From assembly GCA_020054175.1 (NCBI GenBank), contig JAGVLR010000119.1, forward strand, positions 1 to 6,005: 6,005 nt of DNA, written 5' to 3'. Below, one piece after another: positions 4,648-6,005 of the stretch (the stretch's first letter is position 1; each line of letters starts with the position of its first letter). The position numbers were made by a program, and so were the translations under genes. The notes beneath the pieces were generated by a model that worked only from the letters and a program-made list of their open reading frames with translations, was not told where the DNA came from and ran no database searches. The DNA is from Candidatus Dadabacteria bacterium (GTDB lineage: Bacteria; Desulfobacterota_D; UBA1144; Nemesobacterales; UBA2774).

Positions 4648-6005
4648 TGCCGCTTTCCCGCGTAATTTTTCGAAGCCAGTCCGCCAAATTGCCCGAATAA
4701 CCCGGCTGAAGCCTCCATTCCCAGTTCCCTTTCCTGACGGCCGGCCGGTTCATTCTCGCCGCGCCGCCGAGACCGAGGATGTCCTGCATCGGTATGACGG
4801 CCGTATGCGCAGGGGAGAGCATGGCGAGCTTTATGAACTCGGCGCTGGTTTCGCCGCCGTCTATCCTCCGGCCTATGTATTCGAAAACGCGGTTTTTTTC
4901 CTCCTCACCGGCTTCGTCATCCCACCATCCGCGGACCGTATTGTTGTCATGGGTGCCTGTGTAGACGACGCAATTCTCGCCGAATACCGACGGCAGATAT
5001 TCGCCGTAGGGAAAATCGTCTCCGAACGCGAAGAGCAGGATTTTCATTCCGGGAAGGTCGTAACGCTTTATTATCTCCCTCACGTCGGGGGTGATGTCGC
5101 CGAGGTCCTCGGCGATGAAGCGGTCTTTATCGTGCCTGGAAAAAAGCGCGTCGAAAAAGGAGACGGCGTCGATCTCCACCCATTTCCCGTTGAGGGCGGT
5201 TTTCTCGGATGCCTCGATCTCCCAGTAGGCGACGAAGCCCCTGAAATGGTCGAGCCTGAGCACGTCGAAGAGGGAGAGGTTGTGGCTTATCCTGTCTATC
5301 CACCATTTGTAGCCCGTCCGTTTGAGCTCGTCCCAGTCATAAACGGGGTTGCCCCAGAGCTGGCCGGTTTTGCTGAAATAGTCGGGCGGGACACCGGAGA
5401 CGTAGACCGGTTTTTTTTCGCCGTCGAGCTTGAACGCGCCGGGGCTGCTCCAGACCTCGGAGCTGTCGTAGTTGACGTAGTATGGAATATCGCCTACGAG
5501 TTTTATTCCCTTCGAGCCGCAGTAATCCTCGAGCGCGTACCACTGGCTGAAAAAGAGGTACTGGACGAATTTATGGTAAAGGGTTTCGCTACGGGTTTTT
5601 TCGCTCCATTCGGCGAGCGCGTTCTCGTTTCTGTCTCTGAGCTCCTTCGGGAAATCGCGCCACGTCGCGGAGAAGAGCTTTTCCTTGAGCACCATGTAGA
5701 GGGAGTAGTCGTCGAGCCAGTGTTTGTTTCTTTCGGTGAAGCTGAGAAAGGCCGCGTCTTCCGGGAGGCTGTCGCGCGTCCTTTCGAAAGCCGATTTTAA
5801 AAGAGTCGATTTATACAATAGAGCGGCCTGGTAGTTAATCTTCTTCCGCCCGAAGCGGGGCTTCTTTCTTATTTCGTCCCGGGTCAGATAACCGTCGTCT
5901 GCCAGGAGCTCCGGGCTGATGAAGAGCGGGTTGCCTGCGTAGGACGACGGCCCGCTGTAGGGAGAATTGCCGTAGGGCAGCTCCGTCGGGTTCAGCGGCA
6001 GGACC
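4640..6005 (-). CDS. malQ: 4-alpha-glucanotransferase (amylomaltase), GH77, N-terminus outside window
   Basis: MalQ moves alpha-1,4-glucan segments between malto-oligosaccharides, releasing glucose and making longer chains. The frame is open from the window edge (first whole codon at 6004-6002) to the TAA at 4642-4640, 454 residues. It begins VLPLNPTELPYGNSPY, which sits about 45 residues into a typical ~500-aa MalQ, so only a short N-terminal piece is missing. An apparent TTG start at 5818 is internal. Active-site motifs are complete, with family spacing (numbered from the first residue in the window): GVPPDYFS at ~204-211 with WGNPVYDW following, nucleophile Asp252 in RLDHFRGF, acid/base Glu299 in IAEDLG, and Asp353 in GTHDNN. 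The 47- and 54-residue gaps match the 47 and 55 of Thermus amylomaltase. It lies upstream of glgA on the same strand, which points to glycogen or maltodextrin turnover rather than a maltose-uptake operon; no transporter or regulator is visible. Confidence 0.97.
   Translation of the reverse strand, partial: VLPLNPTELPYGNSPYSGPSSYAGNPLFISPELLADDGYLTRDEIRKKPRFGRKKINYQAALLYKSTLLKSAFERTRDSLPEDAAFLSFTERNKHWLDDYSLYMVLKEKLFSATWRDFPKELRDRNENALAEWSEKTRSETLYHKFVQYLFFSQWYALEDYCGSKGIKLVGDIPYYVNYDSSEVWSSPGAFKLDGEKKPVYVSGVPPDYFSKTGQLWGNPVYDWDELKRTGYKWWIDRISHNLSLFDVLRLDHFRGFVAYWEIEASEKTALNGKWVEIDAVSFFDALFSRHDKDRFIAEDLGDITPDVREIIKRYDLPGMKILLFAFGDDFPYGEYLPSVFGENCVVYTGTHDNNTVRGWWDDEAGEEEKNRVFEYIGRRIDGGETSAEFIKLAMLSPAHTAVIPMQDILGLGGAARMNRPAVRKGNWEWRLQPGYSGNLADWLRKITRESGRY

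Noticed and set aside
4637..5800. Plus-strand open frame of 387 codons opposite malQ
   Set aside because: Striking length, but it mirrors malQ codon by codon and its Val/Glu/Pro-rich product fits no family. The opposite strand encodes a full GH77 active site.

Overview
The window carries four genes, all on the minus strand, all concerned with making or remodelling glucans and glycosides. In transcription order (high to low coordinates) they are: malQ (4-alpha-glucanotransferase, N-terminus cut by the window edge at 6005), glgA (glycogen synthase, complete, 491 aa), a soluble GT-A glycosyltransferase resembling the mannosylglycerate / glucosyl-3-phosphoglycerate synthases (complete, 417 aa), and a membrane-anchored family 2 glycosyltransferase resembling NdvB-type beta-glucan synthases (first 351 aa only, continuing past position 1).

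Layout: malQ 6005-4640; a 101-nt gap with an inverted repeat and the glgA ribosome binding site; glgA 4538-3063; a 202-nt gap with a probable terminator, a TATAAT box and a GC hairpin; the GT78/GT81-like gene 2860-1607; a 551-nt gap; then the membrane glycosyltransferase from 1055 downward. The last gap is the most information-rich non-coding stretch. It holds a hairpin after the upstream gene, three 16-bp dyads on the pattern TGTGTA-N4-TACACA, an IHF-like site, a sigma-54 (-24/-12) promoter that fits the consensus at every fixed position, and a leader of about 257 nt containing a perfect 11-bp tandem repeat and a GC-rich hairpin.

The organism is a bacterium with moderately high GC coding sequence, frequent AGG and ATA codons, sigma-54 regulation, bacterial-type GlgA (GT5) and MalQ (GH77). 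This suits a deltaproteobacterium-like (Desulfobacterota, Myxococcota or related) or Nitrospirota-like lineage, but nothing here fixes the phylum.

Biological reading: GlgA builds alpha-1,4-glucan from a nucleotide-glucose and MalQ rearranges malto-oligosaccharides, so the right half of the window is a glycogen module. The GT78/GT81-like enzyme probably transfers a sugar to a small acceptor such as glycerate or phosphoglycerate (compatible-solute chemistry), which would draw on the same sugar-nucleotide pool. The membrane glycosyltransferase seems to be a separately controlled unit that an enhancer-binding protein switches on through sigma-54, as expected for an exported or periplasmic glucan made on demand.
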